DNA of 64,000 nt from Azorinus chamasolen (GCA_963576725.1 OY755240.1:59334633-59398632); one strand, 5' to 3'. Positions 31,926 to 43,937 are shown, counted from the first letter of the stretch. A program made the numbers and translations. The notes: generated by a model not told the origin, from the sequence alone.

Positions 31926-32299
31926 GAAAACACATAATTGTATATTAACACTTAATCTAATTAATAAACATATTCATATAAGAAACAATGTTCTTAGACA
32001 CCTGGTATATTTCAATACTATGACAAAATATCCATGCAGGAAGCTGGCGGTCTTTCCAGCCAATACGCAAAAACATGGTTAAAATTCATTCAACGGCGGG
32101 TTTTAGTGACAATTTAAAGACGTACGCCGTGTATTCCACGCTGCAACTCAAACGACGTTAGTGACGTAAAAACTTAACGTCTCTTACCGTACGTAACACG
32201 ACGTCACAGCTTCTCGAAATGGCACCCATCTTGTTCAATGTTCTTTTTATGCCAAAACAGAAACATAGTTTTACACCAGTCTCTTTTATATGACTTCAT

Positions 32300-33600
32300 A
32301 ATACTGTTCACATTTTAACCATGTGTTCGCGACTTTCGTGGCAGATTCCTTGCATGTCTTTCTTCAATCTTGGAAAAACTTCAGTCATAAGGTGCAAAGT
32401 CGGGGAAATAGGGCGCGTGGTTCAGTCGCTCGAAACTGATGTAAAACTCGATATTCATGATAATAGACTTAGCTGTATGAGCATTGTCTTGGTGAAAAAA
32501 TGATGCTTTCTCGAACAAGGTACCTTCTCAGTACTTAAAAATAAACACATTATAAGTTCATTAGTTAAGCATTAAACGACGTAAATTTCCCTGCATGTAA
32601 AATATAATCATCTAGATAAACTGTTATACGTGAACGTAATATATTGTCTGCCGTAACTGTGCTGTAAATATAACGAGCATGAACTGTATTAACCCTTCGC
32701 TTGCTGAATTTTAAAACACATTTCTCCTTCTTTACCCATGTCCTGTTGTAAAATTACATATATCTTCACTGTGTACAAGTATTGCTCTGTGCAATCACTG
32801 CTGTGGAGTGCACTGGTTGCGCAATTAACTTGTAAATAGTGCAGACCCTGATGAGACAGCTCCTGCAGCAGCTGTCTCATCTGAGTCTTCACTATTTACA
32901 GGTAGGTATATTGACGTGAACAGCAAGCGAAGGGTTAATACAAGTACCTCTGATTGATGTTCTGTGTGAACTGTCTGTCCCTAAGGAACCCGCATTCCAT
33001 ATCTGTCCAGAAAGACAATGAACATAACTTTTGCCGCCGACTTTGCCACTCTGGCCTTCACTGATCAATGGGATGACGATCGTTTCCAAACAGATAATTC
33101 TCGTTTTGTCTCTGGATCATAGAGGTTAATCATAGTTTCATCTGCTGTGATGGTTTTGTTGATGACATTATCTCCTTCACGACGATATCGTAGGAGAAAC
33201 TTGCTGGAACAGTCTACTCGTCGGCTTTTGTTCTCAGGCTTCATTTGCTGCGATATCCGCTTTTTTCATGCGGAGTCTTTTCATTGCAGTGTGCATAGTC
33301 CCGAGAATTACACCAAGCCTCTCGTTTATTTTTCTCAAGTTTACGCTGCGGACTTCCCTCAGGATTTCCTCCAACCTCGTCAAAATGGCTTCGTCTAGAA
33401 CATTAGGGCGACCACCTCTTTGATTGTCTTTGTTCGATCATCTCCTTTCAGGAAACCTCCAATGTCACCTATAAAACGCGATCTACACACAGACGGCTTC
33501 CCGGCCGCAGATTTGAGAAGAACAATTGCTTTGGTAGGTGTCTTTACATGCATGACGTCAAAAGAACGTTGATCATTTTGTGGTAAAATAAACGTCATCG
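32300..33600 (-). pseudogene. Degenerate mariner-like transposase split by a MITE
   Basis: Read on the minus strand from 33598: an N-terminal DNA-binding part ('KPSVCRSRFIGDIGGFLKGD'), a 'GGRP' linker, a second HTH-like part ('TRLEEILREVRSVNLRKINE', then 'RLGVILGTMHTAMKRLRM'), the first catalytic Asp in 'TITADETMINLYDPETKREL' (about 33150), 'KVMFIVFLDRYGMRVP', the second Asp in 'FHQDNAHTAKSI' (about 32490) and the third in 'LNHAPYFPDFAPYD' (about 32400). Spacing between the last two is about 33, one or two residues short of D34D. At least four stops and frameshifts are present. A TTAA-MITE (32689-32938) sits between the first and second Asp. Unlike 12367-13452 it belongs to a different, older lineage. 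Inverted ends were not found. Confidence 0.75.
32689..32938. mobile_element. TTAA hairpin MITE, family T3, inside a dead mariner
   Basis: Ends TTAACCCTTCGCTTGCT and AGCAAGCGAAGGGTTAA are perfect complements with TTAA duplication. The hairpin lies near the right end: 'gtaaatagtgcagaccctga' with apex 'agctcctgcagcagct', opposite 'ctgagtcttcactatttac'. Another copy is at 49437-49686. Confidence 0.85.
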
Positions 33601-34748
33601 TATGGTTTTTAATGTGTTTGCCCAGAATGTTACTTATTCTAACACGATTCTGAACCTACGGTATATAAATAAAGAATACCGAGAAACGTGTTTTATTCCG
33701 TGATAATGAAATGCACGCGCTTCATTTCTATCGGCTGTTCCATTTACCCCCAACAGGCGAAATTCTGTTCCATGTTCAACCACACACGGTCAAATGTAGT
33801 TTCACATTTATAAATCTATAAAGACGATGGCTCTAGCTTAAAAGTTGTAGACATGATGTAAATGGTATAGTTGTTCGCTTCAATGTGAAAGGTGAAGCAT
33901 GTTTGACTTGGAATTGTTGTTTTTGTTGAGATTTGACCCCTTACTCGTACAACATCATGGGTTTAAGTCGTATAGAGAACATGTAACGGCAAAAATTGTG
34001 TAACCACTGACAACGCTTCCGGTTTTGCCGTATTCTCCGGGAAAGTATCTTTTATTTACAAAAAAGTCGTGTTATACTCGAAATAGCGAATTCGTAGCTG
34101 TGCATTATCGCGCATTTGACCACTGACCACAGTTAGTCGTTGAGATATGGGTAAACAGATCACCCGATCTTTAATTAGAAAATTATTGGAATTATACGGC
34201 CTTGCTATAACTGTATACGGCCTTCTTATAACCATATACAACTTTAGGGTTCTTTTGACCATGTCAGAAACTGAAGAGTTAGATTTATTTTTATTTCATT
34301 AGCAAACAGATCTGGGTCAATTCTGTTGCAGAGGCATGATAACGCGCCTCTATCATATTTATGAAAGTTATATCGCAAGATATCTGTTTAAACTGGTCAC
34401 GCTGATTGCTGATAATCTTATTTATTTTAGGATGGTGTATAAAATATTTTGAGCGTCTAAAACTACCATCATTGGTTTGTTACTATACTGGTTCGCACAT
34501 GTGCTTCGTTAAAGATTTCTCTATAAACTTTGACGCCTTTTCAAACAAGTATAACAAGATTAGATAGATGGCTCTTAATGGCTTCTATTTGGTTATGAAA
34601 CTATATATACCTGACTCCATGATTTCTGCAAAGGCCAAACTTTCCTGTGTTTATGTGTAATTATAAATGTTTTGATATTCCTGATGTATTGTTTTACACA
34701 TTTATTCATGGATCAAAGGATTAAACAGTAGGTTTGAACTGGGTATAT
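33601..34748. other. Unassigned DNA
   Basis: No domain or complete repeat. 34560-34735 has weak T1-like phrases ('agatggctcttaatggc', 'ggatcaaaggattaaac'). Confidence 0.35.
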
Positions 34749-34912
34749 GCTTATAAAACGTTTAGTTGAGTCTGAGTTCGTTCTCAAGTTTTTGATTGGT
34801 CAGATTTAAGCCTTTGGCTCAAATCTGACCAATCAAAAGCATGAGAACTCAAATCTGACCGATCAAAAGCTTGAGAACGAACTTAGACTCAATAAAAAGC
34901 TTTATAAGCATG
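34749..34912. mobile_element. Fold-back element F1, complete palindrome
   Basis: 'gcttataaaacgtttagttg' and 'gagttcgttctcaagttttt' are mirrored by 'cttgagaacgaacttagact' and 'aagctttataagc', with the apex 'taagcctttggctcaaatc'. An extra 'gagaactcaaatctgaccga' segment duplicates part of the right arm. Arms contain inverted CCAAT ('gattggtcagattt'). A second complete copy is at 57962-58107. Confidence 0.75.
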
Positions 34913-34956
34913 TACCCAGATCTCCTGAATTACATACATATTCATGAAGTACAGGG

Positions 34957-35159
34957 TTAACTCATTCCTCCGTAGGCTAATTTTAGACCCAACCTCTTTG
35001 AGTGAATCTACCGAAAAGGAGCATTTACTAGAGAAAACGAAACTGTTACAATTGTGAAGCATTTACTCCTATGGGGCAAATGCTCTATTTATCACAATGG
35101 TTTCAAGAGGTGACTATCATAGAGGCGTAGAAAGGCGTATTTATGGAGGAAAGGGTTAA
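34957..35159. mobile_element. TTAA MITE family T2 (reverse)
   Basis: TTAACTCATTCCTCC at the left and GGAGGAAAGGGTTAA at the right. The hairpin apex 'tactcctatggggcaaa' lies between 'tgtgaagcattt' and 'tgctctatttatcacaatgg'. The left half matches the 'caacctctttgagtgaat' side of other T2 copies. Confidence 0.7.
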
Positions 35160-35332
35160 GCGATCTCCTAATTTAGCGCTCTGAATGTAGCTTTAGCATG
35201 AGATTGGAATACTCATGATGATAGTTTCAAATTGTTTGGATCCAGATCAGATTATGGGAACGATGTTTCATCATGATCAGAACGGTTTGGCTCTGGACGT
35301 GTTCTTGCAACAATTACGGAACGCTCTTTTTT

Positions 35333-35551
35333 ATAACTTGCTTTCGCTGCCAATGCCGGATCTGTGATTACCTAAGCAAACAGTTTGGATCCAGATGAGA
35401 CGCCGAGTAACTCGGCGTCTCATCAGGATCCAAACTGTTTGTTACTGTCACTATCTTTTTGAAACAAAACTAAAGAAAATCAAAAGAATGAAAATTTGTA
35501 GCAGACGACAAAGTTAGCAGACGACATAGTTTGGCAGCGAAAGGGTTAAGT
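35333..35551. mobile_element. TTAA hairpin MITE, family T4
   Basis: The right end GGCAGCGAAAGGGTTAA is mirrored by a degenerate left end 'ataacttgctttcgctgcca'. The hairpin 'caaacagtttggatccagat', 'gagacgccgagtaactcggc', 'gtctcatcaggatccaaact' is nearly perfect, with apex 'gccgagtaactcggc'. 35160-35332 to its left has a loose duplicate, 'gtttggatccagatcagatt'. Confidence 0.65.
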
Positions 35552-35579
35552 CGTCATTCTAGTAAGGAATAAGATACGT

Positions 35580-35680
35580 TCAGATAAGGGGCTGCTTAAT
35601 GCAGGGTGAAAGTCACACGGAAAACTCACAGAGGAGCTTTCTGCATGAATTTCGCCCTGAATTAAGCTGCCATCTCTCTC
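35580..35680. mobile_element. G1 hairpin core without ends
   Basis: 'ggggctgcttaatgcagggt' opposite 'atttcgccctgaattaagct', apex 'actcacagaggagctttctg'. Confidence 0.55.
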
Positions 35681-35717
35681 CACGATCGATGTTTATATAG
35701 AGGATCTTACATGAGTG

Positions 35718-35838
35718 TTCTTGATTATTGGATTTATTAAATGAGTCTTTTTTAAAACGATAAAAAACGAGCTTTAGCGAGGTTTTTTTTATCGTTTTAA
35801 AAAGACGAATTTAATAAATCCAATAATCATGAACACGA
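35718..35838. repeat. Long palindrome, about 55-bp arms
   Basis: 'gttcttgattattggattta' and 'ttttaaaacgataaaaaacg' are mirrored by 'ttttatcgttttaaaaagac' and 'taaatccaataatcatgaac', with the apex 'agctttagcgaggt'. Not seen elsewhere in the window. 35839-36235 is unassigned. Confidence 0.7.
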
Positions 35839-36235
35839 ATGCAAGATCCTATTTATAACATAACACACACAAATGTTATTTGCAGCCAATATTTCAGCAG
35901 TAACGTGGATTGTTATAAATTCTCCTTACATATAGAAATGATGAATGAAAGGTGTTATTAGGTTCGCTAGGTAACTGGGACAAAGTAGGTCCAAATTTTC
36001 CAACTTTTTTTTACTTACTGTCATATCAACCAGAATCTAATTCAGACCTCTCTGGTATTCAATTTAACTGTGATAGTTTATGATACAAAAACATACAGAA
36101 ACACGTCAAAATAAATTTTGAGTTACAGTTTTGACATACATAGTTACAAACACGTCACATTATGACGTCATTGTACACAACATGTGTCTATGTAAAGCGC
36201 GCCAATTACATGAAGACCCACATACAGTCGCCAAC

Positions 36236-36435
36236 ACGTCCGACTATGGAGGACGATCAACGCCAAAATTGCATCATGCTTTGTGGCATTTCAGTTTGCT
36301 TCATTGTAATTGCATCATGCATTGTGGCATTTCAGTTTGCTTCATGATAAATGCATCCTGCATTGTGGTGTTGAACAGTTTGCTAAACGATTATTGCATG
36401 TCAAGATGGGAGTCCTTCTTTCATTGAAGTTTCTT
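36236..36435 (+). repeat. Inverted repeat, left copy
   Basis: 'tatggaggacgatcaacgcc', 'aaaattgcatcatgctttgt', 'aaacgattattgcatgtc' and 'gaagtttcttc' reappear inverted at about 38747-38880. Inside, 'gcatcatgcattgtggcatt' is tandemly repeated (2-3 units of about 47 bp). 36436-37158 holds T1-like remnants (36740-36890; 36960-37024) and nothing coding. Confidence 0.65.
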
Positions 36436-37158
36436 CAATAGCACATGACCCAAAGCGGTAAGCCCATAGCAACAAGCATAAAGCCGAACGACGAACGCCG
36501 AAGGCATAATGCACTTCAGCCGAACTCGCCATATAGGTGGCGCTGCATGTAAAACCAGATAATCAAACTACTGAAAGTACTGAGGATGGATTCAACGTAG
36601 ATCGAATTAAATGTTTGGTTTGGTTTTTAAATGTTGTTTTGAGCGAAAAAATAACATTATTCGGACGTGTGTGTATGGGGGGGATTAATTATTTAAAAAA
36701 GATGTTGCCTTTGGTGCAATTTTATTTGTTGCTTTTTTATGTCCGTCTGATCAGGGTCTGTCTTGTTTGCTGATGGTCTGTCAAAGATATCATTCTGCAT
36801 AGTTTGCCCTGATAAAATTCACGTGTCCATATGCTATTTCATTGTCATTATTTTTCACATGAATATTCATTGAGTAAAGGGTCAACTTTCATTCATCTGT
36901 TTATGTAGAATTTCTGAATGACTTCAATGTTCCACCTTCCATATTTTCATTATAATTTTTGGTCCATAAATATTCTGTATAGGTATTGGAATCGGGACTA
37001 GATATAGAACAGGGAAAGGGCTAAGATTACATGTATAAATATAAACATGTCTAATATATCATGAAATAGCATATTTTTATTAGAATTATATTGGGTTTGA
37101 GAAATACATTACATTACATTATTTTCATTTTGTGTACAATATACTTATAATATGTTTA

Positions 37159-37406
37159 CTAACCCTTTCTCTCATGTTAACATCTTTTCACACATTTGCA
37201 AACACAGCAGACCCAGATCAGATGGCTCCTATAGCAGCTGTCTGATCAGGGTCCGCTCCGTTCGTCAATAGAATCTGAAAGATGTTTCTTTACTTTCTAA
37301 AATGGCTACACTGTCCCACCTTCCATATTTCATTATAACTATTTTGTCCATGAATATTCAGTAGGTATTTAAATTTTGAATAAACATAGAACAGGGGAAG
37401 GGTTGA
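37159..37406. mobile_element. TTAA-type MITE family T1, decayed target site
   Basis: Left 'ctaaccctttctctcatg', hairpin 'cccagatcagatggctccta' / 'tagcagctgtctgatcaggg', right 'gaacaggggaagggttgaaa'. The TTAA has mutated to CTAA and TTGA. 37407-38159 is unassigned except for a small palindrome at about 37493-37533 and a T4-like arm at about 37690-37745. Confidence 0.65.
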
Positions 37407-38159
37407 AAATAAATTAAGATATGAATAATAATAACTCATGAAGGTGTAATGAAAATATCTGAAATTTTGAACATTGAATACTTTATTTAACGAGGGTAGC
37501 TAAATTAGTCATAATGACTAATCTACCTTGAGGCCCTCAAAACAAGCATTTCATACAAAATACAAAACAGTAAAACACAGATCTATATACACAAGAAATA
37601 AATGTTCAGAAGTTCAGTAATGTTGCGTCTGGATAATTAATAAATGTTGTCTGCTCCAATTTGTAGATTTATTCTTTATGGACACGCATTTGGATCCTGA
37701 TAAAACTCCGAGTAAAATGGCGTCTAATCTGGATCCAATCTGTTATCATAGATTTGATTTGCCACTAGCATCCAAATAGTTAATATAAAGCTATAATATA
37801 TAAAGTATTGCACATAAAAAAAAATGAAATGCATAAATGACATCTGACCCCGATTCAGGTGGATGAATGCACGCGCTATTAAAATCACATATTTGTGACG
37901 TCATTTACTCACGCTGTAATTATTATAAATACGAGAAAATATTTTTGCTCAATACTAGTTAATCTAAAATGATCTCTGCTTCAATTTTTTAAAAATGCAA
38001 ATAGAGAGTAAACTAATTGAACCTGATGAGACTTTGAGTTATTAACGATATAGATTAATATATTCTGTCTGAAATTCAACCAATTTGCCCAGGGAGAGGG
38101 TATGCATACTTTTGTGCATGCTCTTATTTAGATTTACAGTGTTATATGTTTAAATTTCA

Positions 38160-38345
38160 TTTACATTTTCTTAAATTTTCTTCACTTGAGGTCCTCTACA
38201 AAAGTTACATAAATTATGCCCCTTGTGTCAAAATTGGTTCACCCCAGGACCGGCTAGTTTTCTATAGAAACACATAGTGAAAACTTTGAAAATCTTATCC
38301 TCTGATTGTCTGGTGAGCGATGTCAGGGCCTATCAGACCCTCTTG
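38160..38345 (+). repeat. Fragment of a common molluscan interspersed repeat
   Basis: 'attatgccccttgtgtcaaa', 'gaccggctagttttctat' and 'gcctatcagaccctcttgtt' read like the right end of repeats widespread in bivalve genomes (recollection, not searched). It is followed by a C run and (CA)n at 38378-38414. Confidence 0.4.
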
Positions 38346-38381
38346 TTATTATTATTCTTCTCCCAGCAGTAAATAACCCCC

Positions 38382-38417
<36 letters not shown>

Positions 38418-38746
38418 CTCTTATGTAATGGATCAGTAACCCTTCTATTTTTTGTGTGTTTTTTGAAATCCTTCTATTTCTATGTCTTCATAGCGCTTTC
38501 CTTCTTTACCTATGTATTCGGCAAATCACTTCAGCATTTTAGTCCGAGCTGACTAGAGTACGACAAAGACCGGGGCGAAGATGGAACAACGAACCACGCA
38601 TCAAGCATCAAGCACCAAGCACCAAGCGCTAAGCAAATAGCACAAAGAATATGCTCCAAAGAAGTTTAAACAATGAAACACATTATTTGACGTTATTATA
38701 ATCAATACACAAGTTTACAGAAGGTCAAATGTCGGATCGAGGAAGA

Positions 38747-38880
38747 AACTTCAAAGAAAGAAGAAAGCACATCGTGACATGCAATAATCATTTAGCATAA
38801 TGCATTTAACATGAAGCAAATTGAAATGCCACAAAGCATGATGCAATTTTGGCGTTGATCGTCCTCCATATCCGACACTC
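38747..38880 (-). repeat. Inverted repeat, right copy
   Basis: Inverse of 36236-36435: 'gacatgcaataatcatttag', 'gccacaaagcatgatgcaat', 'ggcgttgatcgtcctccata'. The two arms enclose about 2.3 kb. 38570-38640 in between has a short 'aagcatcaagcaccaagc' tandem. Confidence 0.65.
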
Positions 38881-40253
38881 ACTGTCAATGGGATTCGAAA
38901 TGCGCCTTCGTTTTGGTATATTAAGCCCTTCATTAGTGTTGTATGTATACACATGGACATGGACATTTCCACCGAGAAAAAAATCTCGATTCAAGTTCAG
39001 TGAAAATGTTTGAAATGGACAAAAGATTCAGTACGAACTGCTGCATAAAATGTGTTGGAACAGGAGGAAGATTTTCGCGATCAGCTGAGTTAGTGAGTAT
39101 AGCATATTTGAAATATGTTTGTGCTGTGCTGGATTCAGATGACTATAGTTGTTGATTGATGAGATATTTGTATGAGTAGAAATCTGCATAAACAAAAAGA
39201 CATGCGATGAAGAAAATGCAAAGTTGAGGAGGCATTTTAAATGTAGAATGGATTGTATGGGTCAGAGTAGCTGGTAGGTCTTTTTCGGTAAACATTTTGT
39301 ATATGATTCCTGACAGCGATTACAATTTGTATTATTTTATCGAAATTAAGGCGCAAGTGCCAACAATCCTTTGCCATCTATCGTGACTCAATCGTGGACA
39401 GGTAGGTCGACCACCGTCCGCCAGTTTGTTTGTTTTGACAGCTAGTATGAATCGTTCGAATGTCATTCGGTCGTTCGAATGTTATTCACTAGTGAATATA
39501 TGCCCATGATTATCAAAAAATAAATGATAGTGTTACGTCACGCTGAAGCCACGAGTTATGTTATAAATTAAATTTAACGTCCGGAGGCGTTTAGAGGCGT
39601 TTTACTGTAAATGACTGTGGTGATCTGGAACCACGCTATTTGCAATGTTAAACACCACAAATATTTCCTCGTAGCGGTCTCACGTGCGTTTGTTTTTAGA
39701 TGTCCAGGTCATATTTAACCAACTAGTAAGAAAGAAAGTCATGTTTATTCACACTCGAAACTTAAACTTTTCAGTAAACACAACAACCAATCAACTCTTT
39801 GCTCACCGGGTAATCGTAATCAGTTTAACAATTTATAAATAATTCAATCAGTTAATCAGTTTATAAATAATTCAATCAGTCAATCAGTTTATAAATAATC
39901 CAATAAGTCAATCAGTTTATCCCATTGAATGTGGGGCACGCTTGTACTATCATTTGCTATGACACTGGTGCCCCCACTTCAGACTTTTTGTCACAGAAAG
40001 TTAGGGTCAGGACAAGATATTCTTAAAGTCATTTTTGCAAAAAAGGCCCACAACACAACTCCTAAACGACTGAAGCGATTTACATGGTTATCAAACATGA
40101 CTATTATATAATGGCCACAAACATGTGCGTAAAATTTGGTGGGGATTGGACAAATTCTTTCCAAGAAAGAGCTCGGACAAATTATTCTAGATGTGCGTAC
40201 AGACGGACGGACAAGGGCAACTCTATATGCCACCACTAAGTGAGGACATAAAA
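38881..40253. other. Mostly unassigned; short tandem and dispersed-repeat fragment
   Basis: 39836-39920 contains about 3 copies of a 30-bp unit 'atttataaataattcaatca'. 40100-40250 ('tggggattggacaaattctt', 'agacggacggacaaggg') is a fragment of a molluscan dispersed repeat. A 38943-39155 frame ends in a plausible donor (GTGAGTATA) after 'KCVGTGGRFSRSAEL', but it has no recognisable domain. Confidence 0.35.
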
Positions 40254-40858
40254 ATGACGAACAACCAAAATCTATGCCCAGATGGAACCAGATCTTTCAC
40301 ATAAAGGATGAAGATTGGAATGACATTTACTTAAAACCTTTTAAATATAACTTCAGTTCAGATATAAGATGGTTATAAAGCCAAATTAATCATAGAATTT
40401 TACCTCGCAACCTATTCAACATAAAAGGTTCAAAACACTCAACTTTCAATTTGTGTGGGGAAATTGAACCAATTCAGCATATGCTTTAGGCATGTCCAGA
40501 AACAGAAGTATTTATAACGGAAGTTTTTCAGTGGTTACAATTATCAAACAATGACATTACTCTAAATGAAAAGATATACCTTTTTAATTGGAACAATTCC
40601 TATTCCTTAGCAGACTTAATGGCTTTACTGGATGCCAAAAACTGTATTTATTTAACTAAAGCGAACAAAAGGACACTCTCAATAATACCATATAAAAAAT
40701 AAGACTGTTTCTCCTTACAAGACTTTGAAATATATAGCGGCAAGAGATAACTATATAGAAAACATGACAACACATGGTCAAAATAATATTATTTATTTGA
40801 AAGAAAATCATGTAAAACATAAACTGTTAGAATTGTTAAAAAGGGTCCTGACAAATTA
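40254..40858 (+). pseudogene. LINE-C: C-terminal fragment of an L1/Tx1-like ORF2
   Basis: Frames read 'EDWNDIYLKPFKYNFSSDIR', 'QINHRILPRNLFNIKGS', 'LCGEIEPIQHML', 'ACPETEVFITEVFQWLQL', 'DLMALLDAKNCIYLTKAN' and, after a frameshift, 'TVSPYKTLKYIAARDNYIEN'. The W-x-x-I-Y...F, Q-x-x-INHRIL and C-x(10)H-x(3)C-type order is that of the region following the RT in L1/Tx1-group LINEs, which differ from LINE-A, B and D. No RT palm motifs remain and at least three stops occur. Confidence 0.6.
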
Positions 40859-41397
40859 AATTGAACTCAAAAGTATAATAAAAGCAAAACACCAGTTGAT
40901 GATAAGATCGCCTTCTCTTCTCATTTTCTTTTTTTCTTTTCATATTCCAAATTTAATTGCTTAAACATCATAATGACGTTTTCGAAATGATATTAAAAAC
41001 AAGCAAAATCAACTCATACTGCATGATTTGTGTACAATAACTTATAAACAAAAGTATCATATCGACAACCAAAATGGTATGGTTAAGAACGATGAAAACT
41101 GTACATTTATAATAACCATGACAAAATCTACTAACAAACATGTTTTTTGTAAAGTATGATGAAGTGGTCCTCATTGCCCCCTCATGCGTATGACGGGGAG
41201 AATAAATGAGCACTTTGTTTTGGTACCTCAAACGAAAAGCAAATTGGAAAACATATTGGCGTTGCAAAGTTTGTCACAGACTAGGTCGACTGCCGCTATG
41301 AGCAAGTGTCACGTTATTGTAAAAGTTCATGCCAGCTTTAAAATAATCCAAATTCTGTATATTAAACCCTCACCAATCCGACAACTCAAACTAAGTA

Positions 41398-41533
41398 CAG
41401 TAAACCCTCTCTACAACGGCCACTAAAGTGTGTTAATTAGTTGGTATTTAGGGCAGGTGGCTGTTTAAAGCAAGGTGAACTTAAAACAGAACGCTCCTAT
41501 AGGAGCGTTCTGTTTTACGTTCACCTTGCTTTT
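41398..41533. mobile_element. G1 pogo-like MITE, left two thirds
   Basis: CAGTAAACCCTCTCTACAAC after TA, 'gggcaggtggctgtttaaag' and a perfect hairpin 'aacagaacgctcctatagga' / 'gcgttctgttttacgttc'. The right end is absent here, while a lone right end of the same family is at 42695-42773. 40859-41397 and 41534-42694 hold T1 hairpin remnants (41812-41872, 42021-42110, 42525-42575) and otherwise unassigned DNA. Confidence 0.7.
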
Positions 41534-42773
41534 GGATTCAAGCAATTTGCATAAATATCCAAAGATTCGCCATTGGCAACGAACGATTTGATCCGTAGAG
41601 TGGCTTCACGTGCAGGACTTCAATCCCTAGCGACACTTTGTCACAGATACTGCTTATATTTCTGAAATGAAACGGAGAAAGATGTATAAATGCCTTTTGT
41701 GAGATGTTGCAAAGTTTCAATGGAAACATATATCGATAGGTATATTTCAGAATTTCTCAGATACTCACTTGAGCCTTCAGTGCTCAGTGTACCTTAAGAC
41801 GGATATAGACAAACAGTGTACATGTAGACCAAGACCAGAGGGCTCCTGATCAGGGTATGCACTGTTTGCTATTCCAGCAACTATTTTGTTTGCTTTGCCC
41901 GCTCGACATGAAACATGGATGGGTCTGGATGGGTTTTCCTTTGAAATATACAACAGATTATTAGGATAAGTAGTGCCAGGAGAACTTATATAGTTTACTC
42001 AAGTTGACCCAGAAACATGATAACCCCGCCTTTTTATATTTTGAAAACAAAGTAGTCCCATGTCAGACGGCTTCTGTAGCAGCTGTCTGATCAGGGTCTG
42101 CTCTGTTTGTTTATATGTTACAGATATGATTCTCTGCTGATTGCCATGGTCATACATTTCCTAACTTTGTATTTCAGTACTTGAACTAGCTTAGTTAGTG
42201 TTCTAACTGGCGGGTCTTTCATGAATATTCACCATGTAAAGAGGAATATGATAAGCTAATTGACTTAATATCGAGAACCAATTTTAAGTTGTCGATTATC
42301 TCCCTTGATACCGGAACTCGAAGGTATACCAACAGGGGATGCTATCCTTTCACTTGCATCACCCTTGTTGTCTCGTGTTATAGCTTAAACAATTACCACA
42401 TTAACATTATTCCAGATTTAAGGCCCTTTGAACATTCATCGATAAAACTTGAATAATGAACAGGAGATTCTGTTTTGACCACAGGAGGAACTATTAAACA
42501 TATCTATTTAATCCAATTAGAAAACATAGCAGACCCTGATCCTGTAGGAGCTGCCTGATAATGGTCTACTCTGTTTGCAAAGGCGTCAAAATGTCTATAC
42601 GTGGAATGAGTTAGTTCTTACCGAGCTGCTGTAAAAATCTGGATCTTGTGCAATTTTGACTACTGTCTATACACTGAAGTATTCGAGAAATATTTGACCG
42701 TAGGAGCGTTCTGTTTTACTTTTACCTTGCGTTAAGCTGCCACCTGGCCTAAATACTTTAACACCTGCTCTTA

Positions 42774-43234
42774 TTAACACAATTCAGTGGCCGTTATAGA
42801 GAGGTTTTACTGTAATTAACACAATTTAGTGGCCGTTATAGAGAGGTTTTACTGTAATTAACACAATTTAGTGGCCGTTATAGAGAGGTTTCAATGTAAT
42901 TAACACAATTAAATGGCCGTTTTAGAGAGGTTTCTCTGTAATTAACACAATTAAGTGGCCGTTAAATAGAGGTTTCACTGTAATTAACATAATTAAGTGG
43001 CCGTTATAGAGAGGTTTCACTGTAATTAACACAATTCAGTGGCCGTTATAGAGACGTTTCACTGTAATTAACACAATTAAGTGGCCGTTATAGAGAGGTT
43101 TCTCTGTAATTAACACAATTAAGTGGCCGATATAGAGAGGTTTCAATGTAATTAACACAATTAAGTGGCCGTTATAGAGAGGATTCTCTGTAATTAACAC
43201 AATTTAGTGGCCGTTATAGAGAGGTTTCACGGTA
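42774..43234. repeat. 42-bp satellite (11 copies) made from a G1 MITE terminus
   Basis: The unit is 'ttaacacaatttagtggccg' + 'ttatagagaggttttactgt' + 'aa'. It equals the right end of G1 (ending ...TTTTACTG + TA), and the preceding 42695-42773 is the adjoining G1 hairpin arm ('ggagcgttctgttttacttt', 'gttaagctgccacct'). Copies vary by a few bases, mainly in 'ttttac/ttcaat/ttctct'. Confidence 0.9.
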
Positions 43235-43555
43235 GTCTCAGATTTGGATCTGGTGCAATTTTGACCTTTTCCAATTTTGATACAGCTTTAGAGAAACTAC
43301 TGACTTAGTCACAATGAAGATAAAATTGCATAAAGGGAATTGATATAATACATAAATACTTGAATAGCTCTGATATAATACTTCGACCACAAAAGGCTTT
43401 TTTCAAAGATTGTCATGTCAAAATACACGTAACATTTTTTGTTACATGCATTCAGCCATAAAATCAAAGTGCATATTTAAGCATTTGCAAACAGAGAAGA
43501 CCCAGATCAGACAGCCCCTGTAGTCACGGTCTGCTCACTTTGTTTATGAAATTTC

Positions 43556-43625
43556 ATACAGTAAAACCCCTGTAAAGCGGAATTCTAGTAGATAATATTA
43601 TTGACACATTTAGGCAGGCGGGTGG
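43556..43625. mobile_element. G1 MITE left-end fragment
   Basis: CAGTAAAACCCCTGTAAAGC after TA, ending in 'gcaggcgggtgg'. A T1 hairpin remnant precedes it at 43484-43550. 43235-43483 and 43626-43937 are unassigned. Confidence 0.5.
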
Positions 43626-43937
43626 GTAACAAGTTCAAATATCCAACCAGGGCTGTAGAGAGGATACGTGATGATTTATCTAAATCTCGTTTCTCTTAGT
43701 CACACTCTATCTTGCTGCAACTCACTGGAATCCTCTCGGAGAGGTGATTATAATGAGGTACAGCAAGATAGGATTTGGTGGGAAATGTTTATTACATTTC
43801 TATATAGATGTACATGCTTCTTATATAAAACGCGTTCATCACGTTTAAAGGACAAAAACATAGATGCCGATAGCACAAATGCTATGACTCTCCGTCTATC
43901 TTTCTGCATAAGTGAAAGAAAGAAAAGCTCAGATTAA

